Part shown: piece by piece, positions 1 to 9,435 of the stretch | Numbering within the stretch: the first letter of the stretch is position 1 | How the letters are laid out: every line of letters starts with the position of its first letter | NCBI GenBank assembly: GCA_034096865.1 | Contig: JAWQFJ010008526.1 | Span: forward strand, 22,501 to 41,507 | Length of the DNA: 19,007 bases | From: Theodoxus fluviatilis | Taxonomy: Eukaryota > Mollusca > Gastropoda > Cycloneritida > Neritidae | Reading direction: 5' to 3' | The notes under the pieces: generated by a model | Told to the model about the DNA's origin: nothing | What the model saw: only the letters and a program-made list of their open reading frames with translations | Database searches by the model: none | Made by a program: the position numbers and the translations under genes

Positions 1-1480
1 AAACAAATCAAAATGGCAGGTACAAACCAGATGCCCATGACAAAATAGGCCTACGGTACAGAAAACTCCATGGATAGTTTGAAGACGGTTTGGATTGCGG
101 TGTTGCAAGATGGATGGATGGATAGTGTTTTACGGCCTATCAGCCTTTGTAGGCTATGTAAAGCCATTAAGCACGAAAATCACTGGAACAGTTTATAGTA
201 AACGCAAATCAAGTCACGATGACCCTAGTTATTCGCCTCTTACGAATCGCGTAGGGAGACGCTGTGGGTCAACTCTTACCCCAAACCCACAGGGGGATGG
301 TGTTGCATGATTAATATCACTCCTACGGTACTTTGAAGCATTCCTAGCTCGCCTGTTTGGGAAATTCATTGAGCAAAATTCAATATTGTGGAGTCAAGTG
401 TTGTAGTGCATCAATAGTTGTGTGCAGCCGTAACTTCAAGCAGTCTCAAATTGCTTGTTCGTACAACGTTCTTACCTAGTAGATGTGTGTCGATCTGCGT
501 GATACTCATACGTTATCAAACAATAAAACGTTAACAAATTGTCGTTTTTGTTTCCTGTTTTCTTTACAGTGTTATGAGTGTATGCAACCATATTACAGGT
601 AATATCAACTGAGACGGCCTGTAGGCTGTCCTTTACAATGCATTTCATGGAGTTGCTGTGTATGTATGTATGCATGATGTGCGTGCGTATGTGTGCACAC
701 GCGCGTTCATGCGTCAGAATGCGTGTGAGAGAGAGATCACACGAACATACACACACACAGGGTGACAGAGATGATTTCTATTCTTCAATAACAGAGTCTA
801 TGAACAGGGAGTTCGACATCCAATTAAAACCATTTATTTGACCAAATCACAGGCAAAAATGAGTACATAAATAACATGACAATACTATGAGCACTAACTT
901 TAAGCAATCCAACATCTCCCATTATTCACTTCGTAAACTTTGTTATTGTTACGAAAATTGACACCAGCAATGAAGAACACACACACACCTCCTTCCTCTA
1001 TGCATTCTAAAACAAAACTACCTTATTCACTTTGGACTCTAAGCAGTTACAACTTTTCCTTTGCCATTTCCACTACCACCCTCACCCGTGCTGGCTTGAC
1101 CCAACATCAGTCAAGTTGATGAATGATAAAAATATTTCAAAATTATCCACTATTTCCCCTGTAAGCCATTACATATGAATGCCAATAAGTTGTAAACCAT
1201 TGTGGATTCTACGTACACATTCATCAATAACAGTTTGGTTGATGAAATGACGTCAGATTTCTCCCTGTGCTGCCTATTATGGACTAGAAAACGGCGTTTT
1301 TTAAAAGTTTGTTTAATGTTCAATCTGGCCTCTTCTAAAAATAAGAAGAAAAAAAGTTCAGGCCAATCTACCAATCCTATATAGATATTTGCCATGTTAC
1401 ATTAACCACAATTTTTTGTTTGTTTGGCCTAATTACGTTTCATGATCAATGGCCTTACAAAGCCAGCAGAGGATATTAGG
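1..1480. other. No gene seen; scattered short simple repeats
   Basis: The stretch is AT-leaning with no ORF of convincing composition. Small TGTATG/GTGCGT and CA-rich patches occur at about 657-760. No splice-bounded exon was recognised on either strand. Confidence 0.6.
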
Positions 1481-1489
1481 CTGTAAGGA

Positions 1490-1632
1490 TCCATCCATCC
1501 ATGCATTCATCCATCCATGCATCCATCCATCCACCCACCCACCCATCCATCCACCCACCCATCCATCCATCCACCCACCCATTTATGCATCCATCCACCC
1601 ATCCATCCACCCACCCACCCACCTATCCATTC
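1490..1632. repeat. (CATC/CACC)n tetranucleotide microsatellite
   Basis: About 140 bp of CATC and CACC units mixed irregularly. The His/Pro/Ile-rich open frames on both strands here are shadows of the repeat. Confidence 0.95.
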
Positions 1633-1700
1633 ACCCCACTCGGTTAGGGAGAGGCAACGAGTGATAAGCATCGTACCTGAGGACAAAACCCCAGGATCCA

Positions 1701-2070
1701 CGCAGCAAGGAAAGGCTACAGCTTACAGATTACAGCAAGTAACTACACTACTAGCGAGAGCTCTACCCACTGAACAGCAATAAAATGTTTGCCCAGGCAG
1801 CAAGGAATGTGGCTACAGATTACAGCAAGTAACTACACTACTAGCGAGAGCTCTACCCACTGAACAGCAATAAAATGTTTGCCCAGGCATCAAGGAATGT
1901 GGCTACAGATTACAGCAAGCAGCAAGTAACTACACTACTAGCGAGAGCTCTACCCACTGAACAGCAAGAAAATGTTTGCCCAGGCAGCAAGGAATGTGGC
2001 TACAGCTTACAGCAAGCTCTACCCACTGAACAGCAATAAAATGATTGCCCAGGCAGCAAGGAAAGGCTAC
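1701..2070. repeat. About 90-bp tandem repeat, four units
   Basis: Units begin at the GCAGCAAGGA-like junctions near 1702, 1797, 1887, 1984 and 2053. The second unit is 90 bp, the third 97 bp because AGCAAGC is duplicated inside it, and the fourth only 69 bp because of an internal deletion. Each full unit contains ACTACACTACTAGCGAGAGC and TGAACAGCAATAAAATG. No function is apparent. Confidence 0.92.
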
Positions 2071-2238
2071 AAATGGAAATCGCCACACAGAATGATGTTT
2101 GCTGGTTAAGCTTCAAGCAAGGGACACTTATTTACACGCCGATGGTTACTACACTGTGTAATACAACTTTTTACCATTCCAAGATCCCAGCTAGCAAGGC
2201 AAAATGTTAACTAGCAACAGTATCGTTTTATTTTTACA

Positions 2239-2410
2239 CCAGGGGAGATGTCATGTATATTAGCACTGCAATGTCATTATCCAGGGGAAGATGTCATGTA
2301 TATTAGCACTGGAATGTCATTATCCAGGGGAAAATGTCATGTATATTAGCACTGGAATGTCATTATCCAGGGGGAGATGTCATGTATATTAGCACTGGAA
2401 TGTCATTATC
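2239..2410. repeat. 42-43 bp tandem repeat, four units
   Basis: Units start at 2239, 2281, 2324 and 2367, each beginning CCAGGGG and containing ATGTCATGTATATTAGCACT. They differ only by a few substitutions and a one-base indel near the start. Confidence 0.95.
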
Positions 2411-2584
2411 CTCCACAGTTGGAAAATGACAACATTTAAACTGTATTTCTGGCACCTAAATTCCACTAATTCAGATTTCTGAATAAAAATATGTTGTATG
2501 TAAAGTACTGTGAGCTTCTGGATGTGTTAGTAACAGTGCTTTAAAAATATTATATCATAATTATTAATATTATTATCAGTAGTC

Positions 2585-2674
2585 GTGATTGTAGTAGTAG
2601 TAGTACATGTAGTAGAAGTAGTAGAAGTAGAAATAGCATTAGTAGAAGTAGTAGTGGTAGTAGTAGTAGTAGTA

Positions 2675-2751
<77 letters not shown>

Positions 2752-2811
2752 TGTAGTAGAAGTAGTAGTAGTAGAAGTAGTAGTTGTTGTTGTTGTTGTT
2801 GTTGTTGTAGT
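2585..2811. repeat. (GTA)n and (TTG)n trinucleotide microsatellite
   Basis: An imperfect GTA/GAA mix turns into a long pure GTA run and ends in TTG repeats (about 2783-2808). The poly-Val open frame here is an artefact of the repeat. Confidence 0.96.
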
Positions 2812-2819
2812 TCAGCATG

Positions 2820-3328
2820 AATGTTCCTCAGCTTTGTGGATTGGTTGGGTTTTTATTTTCAATGTACACATTAAGCCTTCATAATTACATTGAAGGAAAC
2901 AAGTCTGATTGGGTGAACAGATAGCAATGTGGAATTTCATATCCAAAAAATTCTCAACTGAATAACGTTCAAAAGGGACCTGAGAATGTGCAAATGAGGT
3001 TTTGCAATCTTTTAAAATAAATAACAACCGAGAAACATTCAACACTTCAGAAAGACATGCAAGTCTGAGCAAAATTTTCATTCAGGTTACTGTTGTTCTA
3101 TTTTACAGATCTGAAACTGAGCAAGAGTGGGTTAATAGTCTCTGCTGGTGAGATGGCTGTATCGATGTTAACAAGTTCCGTTGTGCATCAGTCAAGAATA
3201 ATAATCCACAACTTTTCAATGTGAAGGTGAGACAAGCATGTTTGATTGACTTGCAACTGGTTTGGTACAATTCTAAATAGCACCTTCTGTACAGTGTTTC
3301 TTGGAATTCAAGACTTAGATAAAAGGTA

Positions 3329-3330
<2 letters not shown>
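2820..3330. other. Unique-looking sequence, no gene recognised
   Basis: About 500 bp of AT-leaning sequence between two microsatellites. The two minus-strand open frames of about 90 codons have no recognisable motif and one runs into the CT repeat. Confidence 0.5.
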
Positions 3331-3331
<1 letters not shown>

Positions 3332-3379
<48 letters not shown>

Positions 3380-3386
3380 ACTCTCA
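3332..3386. repeat. (CT)n dinucleotide microsatellite
   Basis: A run of CT units, pure to about 3375, then interrupted by CA. Confidence 0.95.
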
Positions 3387-3554
3387 TATCACTTTATGCT
3401 CTCCCCTTTCCATTCCTGTTTACTATCTTCTGTCATGAACATTGCTATTGAAAAAAAGGCTGCACTTAGCTAAAATCCTGACTAGCTTTAAACCAACTTC
3501 ATACTTTAAACATCATACTTTATTACTGTCCCTGGGTTAACATTTCATAGTATC

Positions 3555-4703
3555 CCTGGCTGAGCTACTGGAGCAGCCCCTGGCAGAGCTACTGGAGCAG
3601 ACCCCTGGCTGAGATACTGAAGCAGGCCCCTGGCTGAGCTACTGGAGCAGACCCCTGGCTGAGCTACTGGAGCAGGCCCCTGGCTGAGCTACTGGAGCAG
3701 GCCCCTGGCTGAGCTACTGGAGCAGGCCCCTGGCAGAGCTACTGGAGCAGGCTCCTGGCTGAGCTACTGGAGCAGGCCCCTGACTGAGCTACTGGAGCAG
3801 GCCCCTGGCTGAGCTACTGGAGCAGGCCCCTGGCTGAGCTACTGGAGCATGCCCCTGGCTGAGCTACTGGAGCAGGCCCCTGGCAGAGCTACTGGAGCAG
3901 GCCCCTGGCTGAGCTACTGGAGCAGGCCCCTGGCAGAGCTACTGGAGCAGGCCCCTGGCTGAGCTACTGGAGCAGGCCCCTGGCTGAGCTACTGGAGCAG
4001 GCCCCTGGCTGAGCTACTGGAGCAGGCCCCTGGCTCAGCTACTGGAGCAGGCCCCTGGCTGAGCTACTGGAGCAGGCCCCTGGCAGAGCTACTGGAGCAG
4101 GCCCCTGGCTGAGCTACTGGAGCAGGCCCCTGGCTGAGCTACTGGAGCAGGCCCCTGGCAGAGCTACTGGAGCAGGCCCCTGGCAGAGCTACTGGAGCAG
4201 GCCCCTGGCTGAGCTACTGTTGCAGCCCCCTGGCAGAGCTACTGTTGCAGCCCCTGGCTGAGCTACTGGAGCAGGCCCCTGGCTGAGCTACTGGAGCAGG
4301 CCCCTGGCTGAGCTACTGGAGCAGGCCCCTGGCTGAGCTACTGGAGCAGGCCCCTGGCTGAGCTACTGGAGCAGGCCCCTGGCTGAGCTACTGGAGCAGG
4401 CCCCTGGCTGAGCTACTGGAGCAGGCCCCTGGCTGAGCTACTGGAGCAGGCCCCTGGCTGAGCTACTGGAGCAGGCCCCTGGCTGAGCTACTGGAGCAGG
4501 CCCCTGGCTGAGCTACTGGAGCAGGCCCCTGGCTGAGCTACTGGAGCAGGCCCCTGGCTGAGCTACTGGAGCAGGCCCCTGGCTGAGCTACTGGAGCAGG
4601 CCCCTGGCTGAGCTACTGGAGCAGGCCCCTGGCTGAGCTACTGGAGCAGACCCTGGCTGAGCTACTGGAGCAGGCCCCTGGCAGAGCTACTGGAGCAGGC
4701 CCC
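3555..4703. repeat. 25-bp minisatellite, array 1 (about 46 copies)
   Basis: The unit contains GAGCTACTGGAGCAGGCCCC and repeats with a 25-bp period, confirmed by unit starts at 3661 and 3686. Variants replace CTGAGCT with CAGAGCT at irregular spacing, and two units near 4218-4250 read CTGTTGCAG. From about 4260 to 4640 the units are essentially identical, suggesting recent expansion. Because 25 is not a multiple of three and the unit carries TGA, no frame stays open, so this is not coding. It ends at the flank AAAGCCCAGCAGCCAGGG shared with array 2 at 9948. Confidence 0.97.
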
Positions 4704-4739
4704 AAAAGCCCAGCAGCCAGGGGTTCCAGCTGGTGAGGA

Positions 4740-5270
4740 AGGTATTGAGCAATTCTAGTCAAATGTTGTACTTTTACTGTGAAAGAAATCATCGTTTCCA
4801 AAAGACCTGAAAGATGCAGCTATATTGGGATAGAAACAAGAATTTTTTATATTTAAATACTGCAACTGATGTGGACATTAGTTTGTGCAAAGGATAGGAA
4901 AGCTTCCTGGTCATATATATATTTTTTTTAACCCACTTGTCTAACCATTATACCATTATAAATATAAAACATTATACATACATTATACATACCTTATACA
5001 CATCAATCTTGAAATTTTCTTACCTTTCCATTAAAAAACAAGAAAACATAATTTCACAACAACTTGTCAGAAGGCTTTTGCTATTCAAAAATATATTTCT
5101 TTTAGGTAAATGTTGAAAGATTGTCAAACATTAAAGCTCTCTTCAAAATACTTTGGCTCAAAGTTATGTTTGGAAAATGATGTGGGAAAAAATTTCAACA
5201 TGATTTTTAAGAAGCTCAGATACCATAGCCAGGTTACTCCTATCAGTTTCTTCTCAGTTATGCAGGAATT
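4740..5270. other. AT-rich stretch without a gene
   Basis: Sequence rich in A/T, including ATATATATATTTTTTTT near 4914 and repeated ATTATACATAC near 4971-4995. No exon was recognised. Confidence 0.5.
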
Positions 5271-5627
5271 AGGTAAAGGTAAAGGTAAAGGTGCTCTTTT
5301 ATATTGCAACTTTTTCGTCCATTGATCGATGCTCAAACCGCACACATTTACCCCCTGGTCATCGGGCTACCTCTTTGTATCACTCCACCACCATTTCAAC
5401 TCCCTGGGAAGCATGCAACCAGGCTGCTGATGAATGCGCCAAAGTTATCTCTCACAATCTTCCAACTCAGCCCTCACAGGTACCCATTTTACTCCTGGGT
5501 GGGGAGAAGCAATGTGAATAAAGCACTTTGCTCAAGGATGCAACTCTAGAATCAGTGCAGCTTCAAACGCTGCACCTGCTAGCCGCAAGCGACTGCAGGT
5601 CAAGCGCGCTGACCACTCGGATGATTT
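5271..5627 (-). mobile_element. tRNA-derived SINE with (CCTTTA)n tail
   Basis: On the minus strand the element starts with ATCCGAGTGGTCAGCGCGC (5604-5622), which resembles the D-arm/A-box of a class II (Ser/Leu-like) tRNA. A box-B-like GTTTGAAGCTGC follows about 50 bases later. The body contains TTGAGCAAAGTGCTTTATT and ATGGGTACCTG, segments I associate with the shared core of several invertebrate and vertebrate SINE families. The 3' end is a short tandem tail, CCTTTACCTTTACC-like (5271-5293). No clear target-site duplication was found. Subfamily is not assigned. Confidence 0.72.
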
Positions 5628-5883
5628 GAACTCGAAGGTTACCAACATGACAACTGAGCAGGCAAAACCATTTTTCCTTCAAATAATTTGCTCTTCTTTA
5701 GATGACCAAAAAATGTGCCACACACAGAGCTCTTTTTTTCTTCAAATTTGATCCTACAATAAAACCTTCCAAATGAGCATATACGCGCATTTCACACATA
5801 TAGAGTCTGGTAATATAAATAATTGTCCAGCTCACGCTGAGACTGACAGAAAGATTTAGGCAAAAAGCTTAAGTACAGTCAGT

Positions 5884-6003
5884 GCATGGACAAAAATGAA
5901 AAACAAACGTCAATCAACACAGACTAAAGACAGAGGCATGGACAAAATTGAAAACAAATGTCAATCAACACAGACTAAAGACAGAGGCATGGAGAAAATG
6001 GAG
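5884..6003. repeat. 52-bp tandem duplication
   Basis: Two copies start with GCATGGACAAAA at 5884 and 5936 and share CAATCAACACAGACTAAAGA; a third partial copy follows at about 5987. The second copy is one base shorter and has three substitutions. Confidence 0.9.
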
Positions 6004-6454
6004 GAAAGGGAATAATGCAATACAAAAATATTCATGAGAGCAAAATTAATAACACCAAACATTGGTACAATTATTTAAACCATTGGCTCAGCTTGTCATC
6101 ATGAATGATGACAAAGTGTTCCTTTCAAGATGAGTTAAAGAAAAAAAAATTTTCTTTCTTCTCAAAATAGAGAGAAAGTAGTCACTTGTGCTCATGATGA
6201 TATCTCTAAAAGCATTTATCAATGAAACATTTGAACAGTTTTCCAACAATAATTCATGTATAATGACAATAACAACCTGTTCCAAACTACTGCCCTGTTC
6301 CAGTATAACTCTTACATATGTGTCTTCATAATTAAAAACTAAATGCAAATAACTTTCAAACCACCACTACACGCTGAAAATCCACTTCGGAATCAAGCAC
6401 TCAATTTTGCTGTGGCCACAATGCTAAACAATGACACACACTTATCACAATATC

Positions 6455-6570
6455 TATCTCTGCCACGGAGGTTATGTTCTTCAATCAGTTGGTTGCTGCC
6501 CAATTCGGCAAAACAACTCCAAAAGTTCACAACGGATTCTCATAAAATTTGGTGGAAGGTAAGGGTTTCA
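6455..6570. repeat. Fragment of a probable dispersed repeat
   Basis: The segment has TGCCACGGAGGTTATGTTCT, followed by AGTTCACAACGGATTCTCAT and AAATTTGGTGGAAGG. From memory this combination recurs in many marine invertebrate genomes as an interspersed repeat. This is recognition, not a match I could test. Confidence 0.4.
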
Positions 6571-6714
6571 CCCAAGAAATAATCCATTACATTTTTTGGG
6601 TTATATGTTATCTACTTTTGGAATTGGATTCATAAAAAGACATTTTATCGCGCATCATGAAATTGGTGATGTCATTTTATAAATTCCACCACGATATGTG
6701 TTCACATGCACAGA

Positions 6715-6850
6715 GACCACTGTCCGGCACTAAAAATGATCTAGACTTCGTAGCATCAGGCCTGGCTAGCAGAACATGCTGCCTGAATTTTACAGACCAT
6801 GGAAGAGAGATGTCAACTTCCTTGGCAGTAGTTTCAGCTCTCAGAGTGCT
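6715..6850 (+). repeat. Dispersed repeat copy 1 (partner at 16505-16620, inverted)
   Basis: The core GCATCAGGCCT, AGCAGAACA, GCTGCCTGAATT and CCATGGAAGAGA reappears in reverse complement at about 16530-16580, with weaker similarity on both sides (CTGTC...AATGA...GCATCAGG on one side, CTTGGC...CTCT on the other). The two copies are diverged and about 9.8 kb apart. Confidence 0.75.
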
Positions 6851-7073
6851 CTCCAGGTAACCAAGACACTCACTTGAGCTCACTTACAGTCACACACATG
6901 GACACACACACTCCATAAAAGGAAAAACTGCTTCAGGATTATTGGTACAGCAGCTGAAGGACCAAACAACACACTCTACAAGCGTACTTCAGGGAGGCCG
7001 ATGAGAGAGACCACCAAACAGTGTGACTGGCTAAGTGAGACAGCTACCAGGCACCCAAGGTTAACATCCAGAC

Positions 7074-7685
7074 ATGGCCTACAGCCTCCATGGAGTTGGG
7101 AAGACAGGGGGAGGGGGGGGGGGGGGGGGGGAAACTTCTTCCTCTGGAGACTTGTCAGTCATCTCGCTTCTCTGGAAGTTCCTTGTCTTCTTCGCTGATG
7201 GCTACAATAGATTAGGACACTCCCTTCCACTCATCTACAATCACATACATGCTAGCACTGCAACAACAAAAAACCAACAAAAAAAAACAAAAACGGGAAA
7301 ACTGGTTTCAGGGTTTTGCGTAGGAACTCTCCTGTCAGGAAGATTTGTTTCCAGGGTTGCGGCCAAACCGACCAAAGAGCGATGCCTGTTTGGGAGCGTG
7401 GAGTTTGGGGACCCCCTCAGCCGAAACCAGGTTGAAGCTGTCCTCCACACTTTTCTTGCAATACCTGAAGAACAGCCCCTCCGACTTGTGAAGGAGGTTG
7501 TCCAAATCTATCTTGATGCTGAAAAAAAGAGAGAAAAAACAACTGTTTGTCCATTATGTTTTACAATTAAATGTGCAGGTATGCCAGTGTGTCACATGAG
7601 AAGAGGGCACTTTTATCCATCTGTAGGTAACCTCATTCGCAATGCCTTGCATCAGATGATGCTACTTGCTGAATATAGTTATTGA
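7074..7685 (+). CDS. Unrecognised 203-codon open frame
   Basis: The frame stays open for 612 nt. Its first third runs through a G19 run (7113-7131), so the ATG is unlikely to be a real start. The A-rich stretch near 7270-7295 also argues for a repeat or processed origin. From about residue 100 the protein looks more ordinary, with KPTKERCLFGSVEFGDPLS, then a helix-like EAVLHTFLAIPEEQ and a Cys/His cluster VCPLCFTIKCAGMPVCHMRR followed by GHF. The cluster has a CxxC plus C, H and H, which could bind zinc, but I do not recognise the family. It may be a single exon, the remnant of a mobile element, or chance. Confidence 0.25.
   Translation: MAYSLHGVGKTGGGGGGGGETSSSGDLSVISLLWKFLVFFADGYNRLGHSLPLIYNHIHASTATTKNQQKKTKTGKLVSGFCVGTLLSGRFVSRVAAKPTKERCLFGSVEFGDPLSRNQVEAVLHTFLAIPEEQPLRLVKEVVQIYLDAEKKREKTTVCPLCFTIKCAGMPVCHMRRGHFYPSVGNLIRNALHQMMLLAEYSY
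7113..7131. repeat. G19 homopolymer
   Basis: Nineteen consecutive G residues preceded by GGGGGA. Homopolymers this long are often miscalled, so the exact length and any reading frame across it are unreliable. Confidence 0.9.
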
Positions 7686-7689
7686 TCAC

Positions 7690-8380
7690 GCATTGATTCA
7701 TACCCCTTTGCATAATTTTCCTTCTTGTAAGAGGAAAGTAGAATTCATAGAACTAGACTTTATTTCAAAGCATCAGTTCTTTTTATTACAATTTTTCAAA
7801 ATACATATATTTTCTTGCGATTCCTTATGATGCAGACGAAATACAACAATGAGGAAAGGGGGCACCTTCTCTCACCTGTAGCATTTGATGTAAAGTTTTC
7901 AAAGGAAAAGTTGCATTAATTCTACAGTCTGTTATACTGCTAGTTTTGGCTGGTCATCAGCAGTCACCTAGTAAAAGACTTTAAAACTGATGTGATATCT
8001 GTACCGTTAGTTATTTCGTCTATCGGCAGCTTCTTAACCGACTCGCGCCGGGACGCATCCATGTTTTTCCACCTTGCCAGTTGATGATTGGCTGTTTTTC
8101 TAGCTGTAGGAGCATCTCACTCCCCCTCGACTAGCCATTCAGGGAGAATCGCGAGATGTTGGGTCAAACAAACGCGCCCCTATACTGCCTTTGTCCGCCT
8201 CTTACTGCTTTTCCCATACCAAGGCAGCCCTCCACTAAACTCCCTATGCTCTACGCAAGGGGCAAAAAGAGAGGGAAATGTTTACTTTCCTTCTTGGGAA
8301 TCATGACCTGACTTGCACCTTTTCTAACTAGCTTACGTGCTTGTTGTGGTCAGTGGCCTTACATAGCCTACACAGGCTGA
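7690..8380. other. No gene seen; includes a short dispersed-repeat fragment
   Basis: AT-leaning to 8030, then more GC-rich. The only structure seen is the fragment at 8134-8182 that resembles 9187-9230. Confidence 0.5.
8134..8182 (+). repeat. Short dispersed repeat fragment, copy 1
   Basis: AATCGCGAGATGTTGGGTCA followed by AACAAACGCGCCCCTA resembles 9187-9230, which reads CGAGATTTTGGGCCAAACAA then ACGTGCCCCTA. Same orientation, about 1.05 kb apart. Confidence 0.7.
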
Positions 8381-8396
8381 GATGGGCCAAAGAAAT

Positions 8397-8472
8397 TCAT
8401 TCATTTATCCATTTGTTCACTTATTCATCATTCATTCATTCATTCATTCATTCATTCATTCATTCATTCATC
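8397..8472. repeat. (ATTC)n tetranucleotide microsatellite
   Basis: Imperfect ATTC units become a pure run between about 8427 and 8470. The Phe/Ile/His-rich frame here is a repeat shadow. Confidence 0.93.
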
Positions 8473-8479
8473 AGATAAG

Positions 8480-9186
8480 CCCCAGCTGCTTCCTTTCACT
8501 TTTCCCTTCTCTGTCGCATTGGTCTAAATTTAGCCATCATGTAACGACCTTGGGGAGAAGCTGTCCCGTGTTCCTGCTATGAGCTCTAAATTTAGAACAA
8601 TGAGTTTGAGCAGGAGAACTGGAAAAGGAGCACAAGTACACACTTTTGCTGTGCAGCAAAGGACAAGGTGGAAAAGACAGGATACATTCAAATCATTAAG
8701 GAACATTGAATTTTTCACTTCATAGAACACACCATGGTGTCAAATAAAATGGCAAGGGAACTTTTTCAACTTAAAAAAAAAAGCAACCTGGGTTCAACTC
8801 TAGACAATTTTGTCGAAAATGTTAGGCCTCGATTCATTTTGATCAATTCAAGGGACATAATTCATAGAGCGTACGTATACAGTGCTGCATGTTTGCAAGC
8901 GATAACAATATTTTTGGCAGTGTATGTCCAGAAATACCCAATACACCAACTCCTCAAGATACACAAATGAACACTCGAACAGCAAATACTTCTGTGTACG
9001 TCCACTTTTCCATTCTTGGACCCTGAGAAGCACATTACAGGCACTAGGCGAACTCGCACTGTCTCCGCCATTTTGGTTCATCCAGGTCACAGCAGCGGGA
9101 AGTATCGAGTGAGCTCCGGACCTCCCTTGGCCTCCTTCATGGCGAGTGCGTCCTTATGAATGAGGAACATAGGAAACGCCTAGCCG
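8480..9186. other. No gene seen left of exon H
   Basis: Contains two CTAAATTTAG palindromes (about 8525 and 8586) and several short overlapping open frames with no recognisable motif. The TBC gene needs at least one exon to the left of 9297, but no acceptor plus phase-1-or-2 frame here looked convincing. Confidence 0.45.
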
Positions 9187-9230
9187 TCGCGATTCACTCG
9201 AGATTTTGGGCCAAACAAACGTGCCCCTAG
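9187..9230 (+). repeat. Short dispersed repeat fragment, copy 2
   Basis: Partner of 8134-8182; shares CAAACAAACG and GCCCCTA in the same order and orientation. Confidence 0.7.
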
Positions 9231-9296
9231 ACATCACACATTGAAAAGCAACGTGGCTCTAGATGCAGAAGCAGTTGGAGCAGCCTGTAATCTCAC

Positions 9297-9435
9297 CTGT
9301 GGATGATGGAGAAGACAGTTGCGGTGTCCGTGCAGGCCATGAACTGATCGCGGTTCTCCATCAGCAGAGCTGCAGTCATGAAGATTTCAAAGGTGTACTC
9401 TTTGGTCTCCGTGCAAGTGGTCCTGGTGTCTCCAC
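9297..9435 (-). CDS. TBC gene exon H (end of TBC domain)
   Basis: The exon is 139 nt, phase 1 to phase 2, acceptor CTCCTTCAG and donor CACAG|GTGAGA. It encodes GGDTRTTCTETKEYTFEI, then FMTAALLMENRDQF and ACTDTATVFSIIH. This matches the last TBC helices, in which a member normally ends with a short VFxxI segment. The donor requires at least one more exon further left, which I could not identify with confidence. Confidence 0.9.

Noticed and set aside
1449..1783. His/Pro/Ile-rich frames
   Set aside because: They arise from the CATC/CACC microsatellite.
2585..2884. Poly-valine open frame of 99 codons
   Set aside because: It is the translation of the GTA microsatellite and has no unique coding sequence.
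3555..4703. CRISPR-like array of regular repeats
   Set aside because: The repeats are contiguous with no unique spacers, and the context is eukaryotic.
5271..5293. Telomere-like repeat (AGGTAA)n
   Set aside because: The unit is not a known animal telomere repeat (TTAGGG), is only about four units long and sits at the SINE 3' end.
5600..5627. Functional tRNA gene on the minus strand
   Set aside because: The box A and box B resemblance is present but no full cloverleaf with acceptor stem can be folded; it fits a SINE head better.
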